64,000 nucleotides of DNA from Jeotgalibacillus haloalkalitolerans (GTDB taxonomy: Bacteria > Bacillota > Bacilli > Bacillales > Jeotgalibacillaceae), in the NCBI RefSeq assembly GCF_034427455.1, contig NZ_JAXQNN010000001.1, positions 248,001-312,000 on the forward strand. Reading direction: 5' to 3'. A program made the position numbers and the translations under genes. Shown piece by piece: positions 8,948 through 16,804 of this stretch. The notes under the pieces are model-generated. The model saw only the letters and a list, made by a program, of their open reading frames with translations, searched no databases and was not told the DNA's origin. How positions within the stretch are numbered: position 1 is the stretch's first letter; every line of letters begins with the position of its first letter.

Positions 8948-9367
8948 ATGAAAATGGCAATTAATGTGTATATGGTTTTTGATGGTGATGCCTATGAAGC
9001 GATCCGCTATTATGAGAAAGTATTTGATGCTGGTAAAGCAGAAATTATGACGTTTGGTGAAGCACCGCCACATCCTGAATATCCGCTGCCGGAAGAGGCA
9101 AAACAAAGGGTCATGCATGGCCGGCTTGAGATCAACGGAAGCGATGTGATGTTTTCGGATACATTTCCCGGTTCAATCCTGAATAAAGGCGATAACATTA
9201 CGCTTGCTGTTGTACTGGAGGATGAAGAGACATTACGCACGCAATTTAACCGTTTAAAAGAAGGTGGAGTGGTTCAGATGGAACTTCAGGAAACATTCTG
9301 TAGTAAGCTGTATGGACAGGTCATTGACCGCTTTGGCATCTCGTGGCAATTCAATCTGGGGGAATAG
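8948..9367 (+). CDS. PhnB-like VOC (glyoxalase) superfamily protein
   Basis: 139-residue member of the vicinal-oxygen-chelate fold, PhnB/YjdN-like group. Seen: the N-terminal YMVFDGDAYEAIRYYEKVF repeat typical of PhnB-like proteins, a central HGRLEINGSDVMFSD strand, and the C-terminal YGQVIDRFGISWQF ending shared by the family. These proteins are usually annotated as 3-demethylubiquinone methyltransferase-like, which is not a reliable function. Two ATG codons (8948, 8954) fit the AGGAGG site; 8954 has the better spacing, and either differs by only two residues. Confidence 0.75.
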   Translation: MKMAINVYMVFDGDAYEAIRYYEKVFDAGKAEIMTFGEAPPHPEYPLPEEAKQRVMHGRLEINGSDVMFSDTFPGSILNKGDNITLAVVLEDEETLRTQFNRLKEGGVVQMELQETFCSKLYGQVIDRFGISWQFNLGE

Positions 9368-9380
9368 CATCAATGTGTCC

Positions 9381-9535
9381 CGGGTGGTTTCAATATCCGG
9401 AGCCGTGGGTAAATATCCTTTGTGACCACGTAAAACAACGGTGGAGTGGCGGAGAAATGAACCGCTATTTTGCTGCATTGTAGTGACTGCCGGGAAGACA
9501 GCGGCTTTCTTAAAGAAAAAGGATCCAACCACCCG
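9381..9535. repeat. Long structured inverted element, candidate ncRNA or repeat
   Basis: Perfect outer arms CGGGTGGTT (9381-9389) and AACCACCCG (9527-9535) are followed inward by ATCC/GGAT and AGCCG/CGGCT, then by about 95 bases with further partial pairing. It fills the 254-bp gap between two convergent units, so it is not a leader of either crcB gene. I could not match it to a known RNA family. Overlapping short open frames look accidental. Confidence 0.55.
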
Positions 9536-9588
9536 AATTGGCGATTAAGAGGGCATACATTCTTCCCCATATAAATGAAATTGCGAAC

Positions 9589-9615
9589 ATCTCTGGTGAC
9601 AGCCAGAGATTTTTT
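9589..9615 (+). terminator. Terminator after the PhnB-like gene and structured element
   Basis: ATCTCTGG / CCAGAGAT stem with a 6-nt loop and a following T run, on the plus strand. It lies 220 bp after the PhnB-like stop, so the structured element would be inside that transcript. Confidence 0.8.
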
Positions 9616-9621
9616 CGCGTT

Positions 9622-9972
9622 TTAAGCCGCAATGATCAAAAATCCAAGAGCCGCAAAAAGGGTACCACCTGAAAATGTCATCAGTAAATACAAGGCTGCG
9701 CGCAGCCGCTTCTTTTCATCAAAAAGCTTAACTGCTTCAGTCTGCATCGTTGAAAAAGTCGTAAATGCGCCGAGGAAACCTGTTGCAAAAAGTGCATTGA
9801 ATGCTGATGAAAGCTCAAAGCCAATCGTCATACCAAGCAGAAAAGAACCGAGTAAATTCACCAGCATTGTACCAAACGGCATAAATGGAGACGTTCTGTT
9901 CCCATATGTCGAAAGTAAATATCTCGCAATTGCCCCGAAAAATCCGCCAGCCCCAAGTAGTAATAGGTTCAT
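9622..9972 (-). CDS. crcB: Fluoride channel FluC/CrcB, second subunit
   Basis: 116-residue membrane protein with four predicted helices. It carries the CrcB signatures GGFFGAIARYLLS near the N-terminus, GTMLVNLLGSFLLG (the conserved Asn and pore-lining turn) and GFLGAFTTFSTMQTE, whose Phe box and TTFST break form the fluoride pore. FluC channels let toxic fluoride leave the cell and work as dual-topology dimers. Its ATG overlaps the stop of the upstream crcB by 4 bases, so the two are translated together and may form a heterodimer, as in other Bacillales pairs. Confidence 0.92.
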   Translation of the reverse strand: MNLLLLGAGGFFGAIARYLLSTYGNRTSPFMPFGTMLVNLLGSFLLGMTIGFELSSAFNALFATGFLGAFTTFSTMQTEAVKLFDEKKRLRAALYLLMTFSGGTLFAALGFLIIAA

Positions 9973-10331
9973 AAATCTCCACCTGCCTTCTGACCAACCT
10001 TCATGCCGCTATAGGCAAATAAAAAACCGCCAGCCAAGCTGATCAGGAAATAAATAATGGCAAACCAATATTGTTCACCCTGTAAAAAACTGAATAATTC
10101 TGCACTGACAGCTGACAGCGTTGTAAAAGATCCAATCATCCCGGTCGTCATTCCAAGTCTGACGCCACGGTTGATCTTGAGTGGAGCGGTTGACAGCAGT
10201 CCAAGTAAAAATGAACCGAGAAGATTTACGATTAATGTCGAAAAAGGGAAACTGCTTTGGATCAGTGTATTAGCTAACGCCCTCAGCAATACACCGGCAG
10301 CCCCGCCAAGACCAACCCACAATAGGTTCAT
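9969..10331 (-). CDS. crcB: Fluoride channel FluC/CrcB, first subunit
   Basis: 120-residue, four-helix paralogue of the downstream gene. Motifs: GGAAGVLLRALAN, FSTLIVNLLGSFLLG and GMIGSFTTLSAVSAE. The pore motif reads TTLSA instead of TTFST, so the phenylalanine there is replaced; in heterodimeric FluC pairs one subunit often has a degenerate pore, which may apply here. Start chosen at 10331 because AGGTGA lies 5 bases upstream and the N-terminus then aligns with its partner (MNLL); two in-frame starts lie just upstream. There is no fluoride riboswitch in the 70-bp leader. Confidence 0.9.
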   Translation of the reverse strand: MNLLWVGLGGAAGVLLRALANTLIQSSFPFSTLIVNLLGSFLLGLLSTAPLKINRGVRLGMTTGMIGSFTTLSAVSAELFSFLQGEQYWFAIIYFLISLAGGFLFAYSGMKVGQKAGGDL

Positions 10332-10402
10332 GTACATCACCTGCTCATTATCTGTTTTTTAATCAACCAAAAGGAGATTTTAATAAACTAAAACAAAAAT
10401 AA

Positions 10403-10425
10403 AGCCGTCATTAATGCTGACGGCT
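10403..10425 (-). terminator. Terminator overlapping the end of mnmH
   Basis: On the minus strand AGCCGTCA, 7-nt loop, TGACGGCT, followed by TTTATTTTTGTTTT. The upstream arm lies in the last mnmH codons and the stop codon sits in the loop, separating selD-mnmH from the crcB pair. Confidence 0.85.
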
Positions 10426-11463
10426 TGCTGAATAGCTGAATGAATTCGCTGCCTGCTTCACTTTCTCATAAGCTTCATCCATTGATTCAGCCGTAATGAA
10501 TGTATGCTTGCCATCCTGCGAGCTGATTGAATGCTCATATCTTGGATCGTAATAATGTAATAGTAATAGTTTTACGGCTTCTTCATAATGCTGTTTTGTC
10601 AAAAGAGCACGTATTTCCCGGGAAATTGGCGTGTGAATTCTGCGTTCGATCTTTTCGAATGCCTCCATAAATTGTGCCGGTGTCTGATCAGGCTGATAAT
10701 CCTGTAAGATATTTTTAACGCGTACTTCAGCCGGTAGGTCAAGAAACAGCTGAGGTGCTTTTTCTTTTTTTTCATGAAGGAAATCAGGCATATGAACGCG
10801 GCCGATTCTTCTGCTCTCGCCTTCAATCAATATATAAGGAGAATTTTGCAGTTTTCTCAATTCTGTAATCAACAAGGAATCGAATTTCTTCTGGTTGCTT
10901 GGTTCTAAACCGATTTGTCCAAAAATTGATCCGCGATGACCAGCCATTTTTTCAAGATCAATCACAGGATAGCCTTCATCTTTCAGCCGATTTAATAACA
11001 CTGTTTTTCCAGAACCGGTGTAACCGTTCAGTACGAGCAATTCAGGATTGAATTCATATGCTTCCAGAGACTGGACGACCCACTGTCTATATGTCCGAAT
11101 ACCTCCAGTCAAACGGTTCACATCAATACCCATCAGCTCAGTTGTGGTAGCTGCCGTTTTACTTCTCATCCCTCCACGCCAGCAAAACACAGAAACCGGA
11201 CCGCCTAACGCTTTGAACTGCTTCACAAATTGAGGCAATTTTGCAGAGAAAATCTCAAGGCCGCGTTCCTTTGCTGCTTCCTGTCCAACCTGCTTATAGA
11301 TCGTTCCGATTTCTGCACGTTCTTCATTATCAAAAACGGGTATGTTGACACTACCCGGAATAGAGCCTTCTTCAAATTCACCCGGAGAGCGGACATCAAC
11401 CAGAATTCTGTCGTTATTTTCATGTGCTTTCATTAAATCATTTAAGCTGATTTCTCTTGTCAC
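10411..11463 (-). CDS. mnmH: tRNA 2-selenouridine synthase
   Basis: 350-residue enzyme replacing sulfur with selenium in 5-substituted 2-thiouridine at the wobble position of certain tRNAs, through a geranylated intermediate. Two modules are visible: an N-terminal rhodanese domain with catalytic C94 in FCWRGGMRS, and a C-terminal P-loop domain with GYTGSGKT (K153). LVDVRSPGEF is the conserved rhodanese entry and EGESRRIG a family signature. It uses a GTG start after GGAAGGTGA. It lies 19 bp downstream of selD in the same operon, supplying the selenophosphate it needs. No selA, selB or selC is nearby, so selenium here probably serves tRNA only. Confidence 0.95.
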   Translation of the reverse strand: MTREISLNDLMKAHENNDRILVDVRSPGEFEEGSIPGSVNIPVFDNEERAEIGTIYKQVGQEAAKERGLEIFSAKLPQFVKQFKALGGPVSVFCWRGGMRSKTAATTTELMGIDVNRLTGGIRTYRQWVVQSLEAYEFNPELLVLNGYTGSGKTVLLNRLKDEGYPVIDLEKMAGHRGSIFGQIGLEPSNQKKFDSLLITELRKLQNSPYILIEGESRRIGRVHMPDFLHEKKEKAPQLFLDLPAEVRVKNILQDYQPDQTPAQFMEAFEKIERRIHTPISREIRALLTKQHYEEAVKLLLLHYYDPRYEHSISSQDGKHTFITAESMDEAYEKVKQAANSFSYSASRQH

Positions 11464-11482
11464 GACTGTTTCACCTTCCGAC

Positions 11483-12529
11483 TTATGATTGTATACTGAT
11501 TTTCCCGCTATGTTCGTCGATCACTTCTCCGATGATATGCGCATCAACCTTCTGGTCACGCAGCTTTGCGAGGAGGTCATCCGCTTCATGTTCAGACACG
11601 GAAATTAACAGTCCGCCCGATGTCACCGCATCACATAAAATATAGCGGTCAATCTGGTCCATTTCTTCCGGGAACCTCACTTTACCATCTAAATGTGCGT
11701 AATTGTTTTTCGTACCACCAGGAATTGTACCGCCTTCAGCGAGTTCACGGACGCGTGGCAGAACAGGAACCTGACTGCTATAAATGCGGATTCCAGCTTC
11801 GCTGCCCGCTGCCATCTCTGAAGCATGTCCAAGCAGCCCGAAACCTGTAACATCCGTTGCTGCATGTACATCAAAACCAGCCATCGTTTCAGCAGCTGTC
11901 TTATTGAGCGTTGCCATTACCCTTGTTACATTATGCGTTTCTTCCTCACTCAATAATCCATTCTTCAGGGCAGTTGTTGAAATTCCGACACCGATCGGTT
12001 TTGTCAGAATCAGTTTATCACCGGGTTTTGCACCGGCATTCGCTCTTACTTTATCAGGATGTACGGTTCCGGTTACAGCCAGTCCGAATTTCGGCTCCTG
12101 ATCATCAATGGAATGTCCGCCTACAAGTGTTACACCGGCTTCTTTCAGTTTGTCACCAGCTCCGCGAAGGATATCAGTCAGAATACTTTTATCAAGCGTT
12201 GAGATAGGAAATGCAACAATATTTAATGCAGTCAGCGGTGTGCCGCCCATTGCGTAGACATCGCTAATTGCATTTGCAGCAGCAATCTGTCCAAAGTCAT
12301 AAGGATCATCGACGATTGGTGTAAAGAAATCCAGTGTCTGCACAAGCGCCGTATCTTCATTAATTTTATAAACGCCGGCATCATCACTCGTATCAAGACC
12401 AACGAGTAAATTTGGGTTGGCTTCTGCCTGTGGAAGATTTTTCAGTACCTGTGACAGATCAGCAGGACCGATTTTACAGCCGCAGCCGCCTTTAGAAGAA
12501 AGTGAAGTAAGCTTGATTGTGTTTGTCAT
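11483..12529 (-). CDS. selD: Selenide, water dikinase (selenophosphate synthetase)
   Basis: 348-residue enzyme making selenophosphate from selenide and ATP. The active-site loop GGCGCKIGP carries C16 and K19, equivalent to Cys17 and Lys20 of the E. coli enzyme; the position is Cys, not selenocysteine. Further ATP-grasping motifs LDFFTPIVDDPYDFG, DVYAMGG, GGHSIDD and TDVTGFGLLGH are intact. Start ATG at 12529 is about 10 bases after AAAGG; a TTG three codons earlier would abut that site. It leads the selD-mnmH operon. Confidence 0.95.
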   Translation of the reverse strand: MTNTIKLTSLSSKGGCGCKIGPADLSQVLKNLPQAEANPNLLVGLDTSDDAGVYKINEDTALVQTLDFFTPIVDDPYDFGQIAAANAISDVYAMGGTPLTALNIVAFPISTLDKSILTDILRGAGDKLKEAGVTLVGGHSIDDQEPKFGLAVTGTVHPDKVRANAGAKPGDKLILTKPIGVGISTTALKNGLLSEEETHNVTRVMATLNKTAAETMAGFDVHAATDVTGFGLLGHASEMAAGSEAGIRIYSSQVPVLPRVRELAEGGTIPGGTKNNYAHLDGKVRFPEEMDQIDRYILCDAVTSGGLLISVSEHEADDLLAKLRDQKVDAHIIGEVIDEHSGKISIQS

Positions 12530-12652
12530 ATATATCAACCTTTCATATCAATTCATTCCTTTAAGTTTAGCACAAATTGAAAAGCTTCATTCGATATAAA
12601 GATTCCGATAAAGCAATTAACTTGCAACGGTAAGCGATACATGTTTTAATAT

Positions 12653-12673
12653 AAAGCGTAATGGTTACGATTT
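12653..12673. promoter_or_regulatory. Zur box upstream of the L31 type B gene
   Basis: A 21-bp imperfect palindrome with arms AAAGCGTAAT and GTTACGATTT around a central G. Compared with the Bacillus Zur consensus AAATCGTAAT-N-ATTACGATTT it has two mismatches. Zur represses non-zinc ribosomal protein paralogues when zinc is plentiful, which fits the gene 24 bp downstream. Confidence 0.85.
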
Positions 12674-12696
12674 AAATAAACGGGAGGTACTTATAT

Positions 12697-12939
12697 ATGA
12701 AACAAAACACACACCCTGACTATCGAAAGGTAGTATTCATGGATACAAATAGTGGATTTAAGTTTTTGACTGGATCAACGAAAGGTTCGAATGAAACAAT
12801 AGAATGGGAAGACGGTAACACTTATCCTCTATTGAAGGTAGAAGTAAGTTCAGATACCCATCCTTTCTATACTGGTCGCCAAAAATTCGCTGACAAAGAC
12901 GGGCGTGCTGAAAGATTTAAAAAGAAATATAATCTTTAA
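12697..12939 (+). CDS. rpmE2: 50S ribosomal protein L31 type B (zinc-independent)
   Basis: 80-residue ribosomal protein replacing the zinc-binding L31 during zinc starvation. It starts [18 protein letters not shown] and contains the family core [11 protein letters not shown]. It has no cysteine at all, so the CxxC zinc site of type A L31 is absent; this defines type B. GGGAGGT precedes the ATG. It is monocistronic, with a Zur box upstream and a strong terminator downstream, matching ytiA in B. subtilis. Confidence 0.95.
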   Translation: MKQNTHPDYRKVVFMDTNSGFKFLTGSTKGSNETIEWEDGNTYPLLKVEVSSDTHPFYTGRQKFADKDGRAERFKKKYNL

Positions 12940-12947
12940 CAAACATT

Positions 12948-12983
12948 TACTGCTGCATCGAATATTGATGCAGCAGTATTTTT
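12948..12983 (+). terminator. Terminator of rpmE2
   Basis: TACTGCTGCATC / GATGCAGCAGTA, 12-bp perfect stem with a 7-nt loop and T5. Confidence 0.92.
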
Positions 12984-12991
12984 GTCTATTT

Positions 12992-13006
12992 ACGAAAACT
13001 TTTCGT
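12992..13006. promoter_or_regulatory. Upstream operator O1 of the beta-glucoside operon
   Basis: ACGAAA-N3-TTTCGT inverted repeat, extended by TTT/AAA to 9-bp arms. An identical core recurs at 13115. The two sites flank the promoter and are the probable targets of the LacI-family regulator at the end of the operon. Confidence 0.7.
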
Positions 13007-13047
13007 AAATTTCTTCGAAAAACACGAATAAATCTGAAAATAATGTA

Positions 13048-13076
13048 TTGACAGCGCTTTATTTTGAGTATAGAAT
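13048..13076 (+). promoter_or_regulatory. Promoter of the beta-glucoside operon
   Basis: TTGACA (13048-13053), 17-bp spacer, TAGAAT (13071-13076), one mismatch to SigA consensus. A weak cre-like sequence around the AGCGCT of the spacer has two mismatches, so CcpA control is possible but not clear. Confidence 0.8.
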
Positions 13077-13114
13077 CCAAATTAACGAAACATTTTATTT
13101 AAATAAAAAACAAA

Positions 13115-13129
13115 ACGAAAAAATTTCGT
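13115..13129. promoter_or_regulatory. Downstream operator O2 of the beta-glucoside operon
   Basis: ACGAAAAAATTTCGT, the same ACGAAA-N3-TTTCGT core as O1, 123 bp away and about 40 bp past the expected transcription start. Binding of a dimer of dimers to both would loop out the promoter. Confidence 0.7.
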
Positions 13130-13150
13130 AAGTTTTTGAGGATGGTGGCT

Positions 13151-14494
13151 ATGAGAAAGTTTCCTGAGAATTTTGTCTGGGGTACTGCAACCTCTTCCTT
13201 TCAAATAGAAGGTGGAAGAGAGTCAAGAGGAGAGTCAATCTGGGATCAGTTTTGTAAGAACCCGGGTAAGGTGTTGAATGGTGATCATGGTGAAGTTGCA
13301 TGTGACCATATCAACCGTTATAAAGAGGACGTTCAATTAATGAAAGACTTGAATGTTCCATGGTACCGCTTTTCGATTTCATGGTCGAGAGTATTCCCGA
13401 ATGGTGACAGAGTCGTAAATGAAGAAGGTCTTCAGTTCTACGATAACCTGTTAACTGAACTTGAGAAGCAGGGTATTAAGCCGGCTGTTACGCTTTATCA
13501 CTGGGACCTGCCACAGGCGCTTCAGGATAAAGGCGGCTGGATGAACAGAGACATCGTTGAAGAGTTTGCTCATTACTGTGACGTCATTTTCGATCGTTTC
13601 GGTGACAGAGTGTCTAACTGGATTACACATAACGAACCATGGGTAGTGAGCTGGCTTGGTTACGGTTCAGGTGAACATGCACCGGGTTACCGCGATATAC
13701 CTGCATTTTTGAAGGCTGCACACCACGTGCTATTGTCACACGGAGTGGTTGTTAAACGCTTCAGAGAAAGACAGCTTCCGGGTGAGATCGGAATTACATT
13801 AAATCTGAATTCTTCTTATCCATTTGATGAAAACGCTTCATCAGCTGAAGCAACAGTCAGATGGGACGGCTTCCTGAATCGCTGGTTCCTTGATCCGGTA
13901 TTCAAAGGACATTATCCTGCTGACATGCTTGAACACTACAGTGTTTATACAGATTTCTCTTTCGTAAAAGACGGAGACCTGGAAACAATGTCAGCTGCTG
14001 TAGATTTCCTTGGTATTAATTATTATTCAATTTCCTACCTGACACATCAGCCGGGGGCATGGCTTGAAGCAGGACATGAGAGCGGCGGCCACAGACGTAC
14101 GTCAATGGGCTGGGAAGTATACGCAAAAGGATTATCTGATCTGCTTATCAGATTGAAAAATGATTATGACAATCCTGTCATCTATGTCACTGAAAATGGA
14201 GCGGCGTACGATGATGTAGTAACAAACGGAGAAGTTCAGGATCCGGATCGTGTTCAGTACCTGCAGGAGCATTTGGATGCGTGCCTGGATGCGATTGATG
14301 CGGGCGTTGATTTAAAGGGGTACTTCGCCTGGAGCTTCCTTGATAACTTTGAATGGGCATTCGGCTATTGCAAACGCTTTGGCCTGGTATATGTTGATTT
14401 TGAAACACAGCAAAGAATTCCGAAAGAAAGTGCAAAATGGTTTCAGCAGGTAATTGTGAACAATGGGTTAAAGATTCAACAACAATATACTTAA
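13151..14494 (+). CDS. bglA: Beta-glucosidase, GH1
   Basis: 447-residue GH1 retaining beta-glucosidase that cleaves cellobiose or aryl-beta-glucosides in the cytoplasm. The N-terminal signature FPENFVWGTATSSFQIEG is complete. The acid/base is E162 in THNEPW and the nucleophile E348 in VTENGAA. The C-terminal SFLDNFEWAFGY sugar-binding motif carries the Trp/Glu of unphosphorylated-sugar enzymes; 6-phospho-specific enzymes usually differ here. The next genes encode an ABC importer rather than a PTS, which agrees. Start ATG 13151 follows GAGGATGG; earlier TTG and ATG codons overlap that site. First gene of a five-gene operon. Confidence 0.93.
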   Translation: MRKFPENFVWGTATSSFQIEGGRESRGESIWDQFCKNPGKVLNGDHGEVACDHINRYKEDVQLMKDLNVPWYRFSISWSRVFPNGDRVVNEEGLQFYDNLLTELEKQGIKPAVTLYHWDLPQALQDKGGWMNRDIVEEFAHYCDVIFDRFGDRVSNWITHNEPWVVSWLGYGSGEHAPGYRDIPAFLKAAHHVLLSHGVVVKRFRERQLPGEIGITLNLNSSYPFDENASSAEATVRWDGFLNRWFLDPVFKGHYPADMLEHYSVYTDFSFVKDGDLETMSAAVDFLGINYYSISYLTHQPGAWLEAGHESGGHRRTSMGWEVYAKGLSDLLIRLKNDYDNPVIYVTENGAAYDDVVTNGEVQDPDRVQYLQEHLDACLDAIDAGVDLKGYFAWSFLDNFEWAFGYCKRFGLVYVDFETQQRIPKESAKWFQQVIVNNGLKIQQQYT

Positions 14495-14506
14495 GGGGAT
14501 GAAGGA

Positions 14507-15787
14507 ATGAAAAAGGTACTAAAGGCAGGACTAGTAGCTGGGGGAGTTATGGCAATACTTGCAGGATGTTCAAGTGATGAAGCAGACAGCGGCACTTCAG
14601 GCAGCGGCGGCGGTTCAGAAACAATTGATATGTGGGTATTCGGTACAACAGGTTATGAAAAACTTGCGGATGCTTATATGGAAGAAAATCCGGATGTAAA
14701 GATCAACGTCCAGACGACTGAAATGGGTGACCACCACAATAACTTATTCACTGCATTATCTGCAGGTCAGGGTGCACCTGATATCGCGATGATCGAGGTT
14801 GGGGAAATTGAGCGTTATCGTGAAGCACAGGACCGTTTTGTAAACCTGTATGACCTTGGTGCAGGAGACGTTCAGGATAACTATCTTGACTGGGTATGGA
14901 ACGTGGGTGGAAGTGCTGACGGCGAATTCCAATTTGGACTTCCAACTGATATCGGCCCAACTGCAATGTACTACCGTACAGATGTAGTATCAGAAGCAGG
15001 TTATCCAACTGATCCGGCAGAACTTGCTGCTGAAGTTGATACTTGGGATAAATACGCAACATTTGCAAAAGACATTGCTGAAGCAACAGGCAAGCCGGTT
15101 GTAGATAATGCAGAGCTGATCTTTAACGCTAAGCGTGACCAGGCATCTGAACATTACTTTAACCGTGACAATGAACTGATTGTTGAAGAAAATGCTGAAA
15201 TCCGCGAAGCATATGATTACACAGTAGACCTGATTAATGCAGATGCTGTTGGAAACATGCCGCTTTGGACACCTGAATGGGGCCAGGGAATGGCTGAAGG
15301 TTCTTACGCAACACTTCTTGGACCAGCCTGGATGCAGGGTGTAGTAAAAGGAAATGCACCTGATGCTTCAGAGTGGATGATCACAACAATGCCTGAAGGT
15401 GCAGGTAACTGGGGTGGTTCTTACCTGACAATCTCTGAAGAGTCAGATAAGCAGGAAGAAGCTTACGCATTCATCGAGTGGTTAGTATCTCCTGAAAACC
15501 AGCTTGAATCATTCAAGGATATGGGTCTGTTCCCATCAACTCCTGAAACTTATGCTGCAGAAGAATTCACAAATTACTCTGATGAGTACTTTGGAGGAAT
15601 CAACACAGCAGCAGTATTCGCAGAAGCTGCTGAGCAAGTAAATGATGTATATAAAGGACGTAACTACCTGCTTGTACAAGGTGAAATCATGACGGCGCTT
15701 AATAACGTATTAAGCAGCGGTGGAGATCCTGACCAGGAGTGGGAAGATGCAATGGAAAGAATCAAACAGCGTCTTGAGCGTGAGTAG
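14507..15787 (+). CDS. Sugar ABC transporter binding lipoprotein
   Basis: 426-residue extracellular binding lipoprotein of the carbohydrate (MalE-like) family. The signal peptide ends in the lipobox LAGC with C21, followed by an acidic/Gly-Ser linker. The mature part has typical family features (TIDMWVFGTTGYEKLADAY, APDIAMIEVGEIERY, GPAWMQGVVKG, ENQLESFKDMGLFPST). Lying between a GH1 enzyme and two permeases, it most likely captures cello-oligosaccharides or other beta-glucosides. A terminator-like hairpin follows and may set it at higher level than the permeases. Confidence 0.9.
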   Translation: MKKVLKAGLVAGGVMAILAGCSSDEADSGTSGSGGGSETIDMWVFGTTGYEKLADAYMEENPDVKINVQTTEMGDHHNNLFTALSAGQGAPDIAMIEVGEIERYREAQDRFVNLYDLGAGDVQDNYLDWVWNVGGSADGEFQFGLPTDIGPTAMYYRTDVVSEAGYPTDPAELAAEVDTWDKYATFAKDIAEATGKPVVDNAELIFNAKRDQASEHYFNRDNELIVEENAEIREAYDYTVDLINADAVGNMPLWTPEWGQGMAEGSYATLLGPAWMQGVVKGNAPDASEWMITTMPEGAGNWGGSYLTISEESDKQEEAYAFIEWLVSPENQLESFKDMGLFPSTPETYAAEEFTNYSDEYFGGINTAAVFAEAAEQVNDVYKGRNYLLVQGEIMTALNNVLSSGGDPDQEWEDAMERIKQRLERE

Positions 15788-15799
15788 ATAGGATTCATG

Positions 15800-15838
15800 A
15801 AGGGTGAGGTCCGCTTTAGCCGGTTCCTTGCCCTTTTT
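15800..15838 (+). terminator. Leaky hairpin between binding protein and permease genes
   Basis: AAGGGTGAGG / CCTTGCCCTT (two G-U pairs), 16-nt loop and T5. It lies inside the operon, so it probably acts as a partial terminator or a 3' stabiliser that raises binding protein over permease levels. Confidence 0.7.
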
Positions 15839-15862
15839 ATTAAAAGGAGATGACCTTGTAAA

Positions 15863-16804
15863 ATGGTATCGAAATCTGAGAAATACACTGAGAAAAAAGC
15901 AAGGCGATCTTTAAGTGAAGAAAAACGTCATAGTATTGCAGGCTACCTGTTTGTCTCTCCGTTTTTCATTCTCTTTGCGATTTTCGGCTTATTCCCGATG
16001 CTGTTCAGCTTCTATCTGGCTTTCTTTAAGTGGAACGGCCTTGGAGAAATGACGTATAACGGTATTAACAACTTCACAATTATTTTTAACGATCCGATTT
16101 TTTGGAAGTCAATTTATAACACAGTTATCATTGGACTTTTGGGAACGGTGCCGCAGTTGATCGTAGCATTTTTACTGGCATATGCACTGAATTCACAGGT
16201 TCTCCGCTTCAAAAATACATTCAGAGTAGCGATCTTCATGCCATACGTTACATCAATTGTAGCTGTGGCGATTCTATTCAGTATTATCTTTAACAATCAA
16301 TCTTTCGGATTAGTTAACAGCTTCCTGGGCATTTTTGGTGTAGAGCCAATTGTCTTTACGCAGTCTGAGTGGGGTGCGAAAATTGCGATTGCAGCGATGA
16401 TCTTCTGGCGCTGGGTTGGTTATAATACGATCATTTACCTTGCAGGGATGCAGAGTATTTCAAATGATTTATATGAAGCTGCAAAAATTGATGGGGCAAC
16501 ACTTACACAGCAGCTGCGTTATATTACGCTGCCAATGCTGAAGCCTTTCGTATTGTTTACTGTATTTATGGGAACAATCGGATCACTTCAGATCTTTACA
16601 GAGCCATTAATCTTCTTTGGTGGAAACCTGCGTGAAGAAGGAATTACAGTAGTAGCGTATCTGTATCGTGACGCTTTTGAAAATAACTTCTTTGGCACAG
16701 CATCAGCAGTAGCAATTGTACTGTTTGCGATTATCATGGTGTTCTCAGTTATCAACCTGTTAGTTACAAACCGGCTTGGCCGCGGGAAAGCGAGGAAGGC
16801 TTAA
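15863..16804 (+). CDS. Sugar ABC transporter permease, MalF-like
   Basis: 313-residue permease with about six membrane helices after a basic cytosolic N-terminus. The ABC-permease loop for ATPase contact is visible as EAAKIDGATLTQQLRYITLPML around residue 210 (EAA motif). AAGGAG lies 13 bases before the ATG, longer than usual. It pairs with the next gene, with no gap between the TAA and its ATG. No ATPase gene is present in the operon, so a shared MsmX-type ATPase must energise it. Confidence 0.9.
   Translation: MVSKSEKYTEKKARRSLSEEKRHSIAGYLFVSPFFILFAIFGLFPMLFSFYLAFFKWNGLGEMTYNGINNFTIIFNDPIFWKSIYNTVIIGLLGTVPQLIVAFLLAYALNSQVLRFKNTFRVAIFMPYVTSIVAVAILFSIIFNNQSFGLVNSFLGIFGVEPIVFTQSEWGAKIAIAAMIFWRWVGYNTIIYLAGMQSISNDLYEAAKIDGATLTQQLRYITLPMLKPFVLFTVFMGTIGSLQIFTEPLIFFGGNLREEGITVVAYLYRDAFENNFFGTASAVAIVLFAIIMVFSVINLLVTNRLGRGKARKA

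Noticed and set aside
9368-9615. 6S RNA, SRP RNA or RNase P RNA
   Set aside because: The structured element has a suitable length for 6S RNA, but I found none of the conserved motifs of these RNAs.
10332-10402. Fluoride riboswitch before crcB
   Set aside because: The 70-bp leader has no aptamer-like stems or the conserved fluoride motif, only an AT-rich stretch and the mnmH terminator.
11483-12529. Selenocysteine-containing SelD
   Set aside because: The active-site codon is a Cys codon (C16) and no in-frame TGA interrupts the gene.
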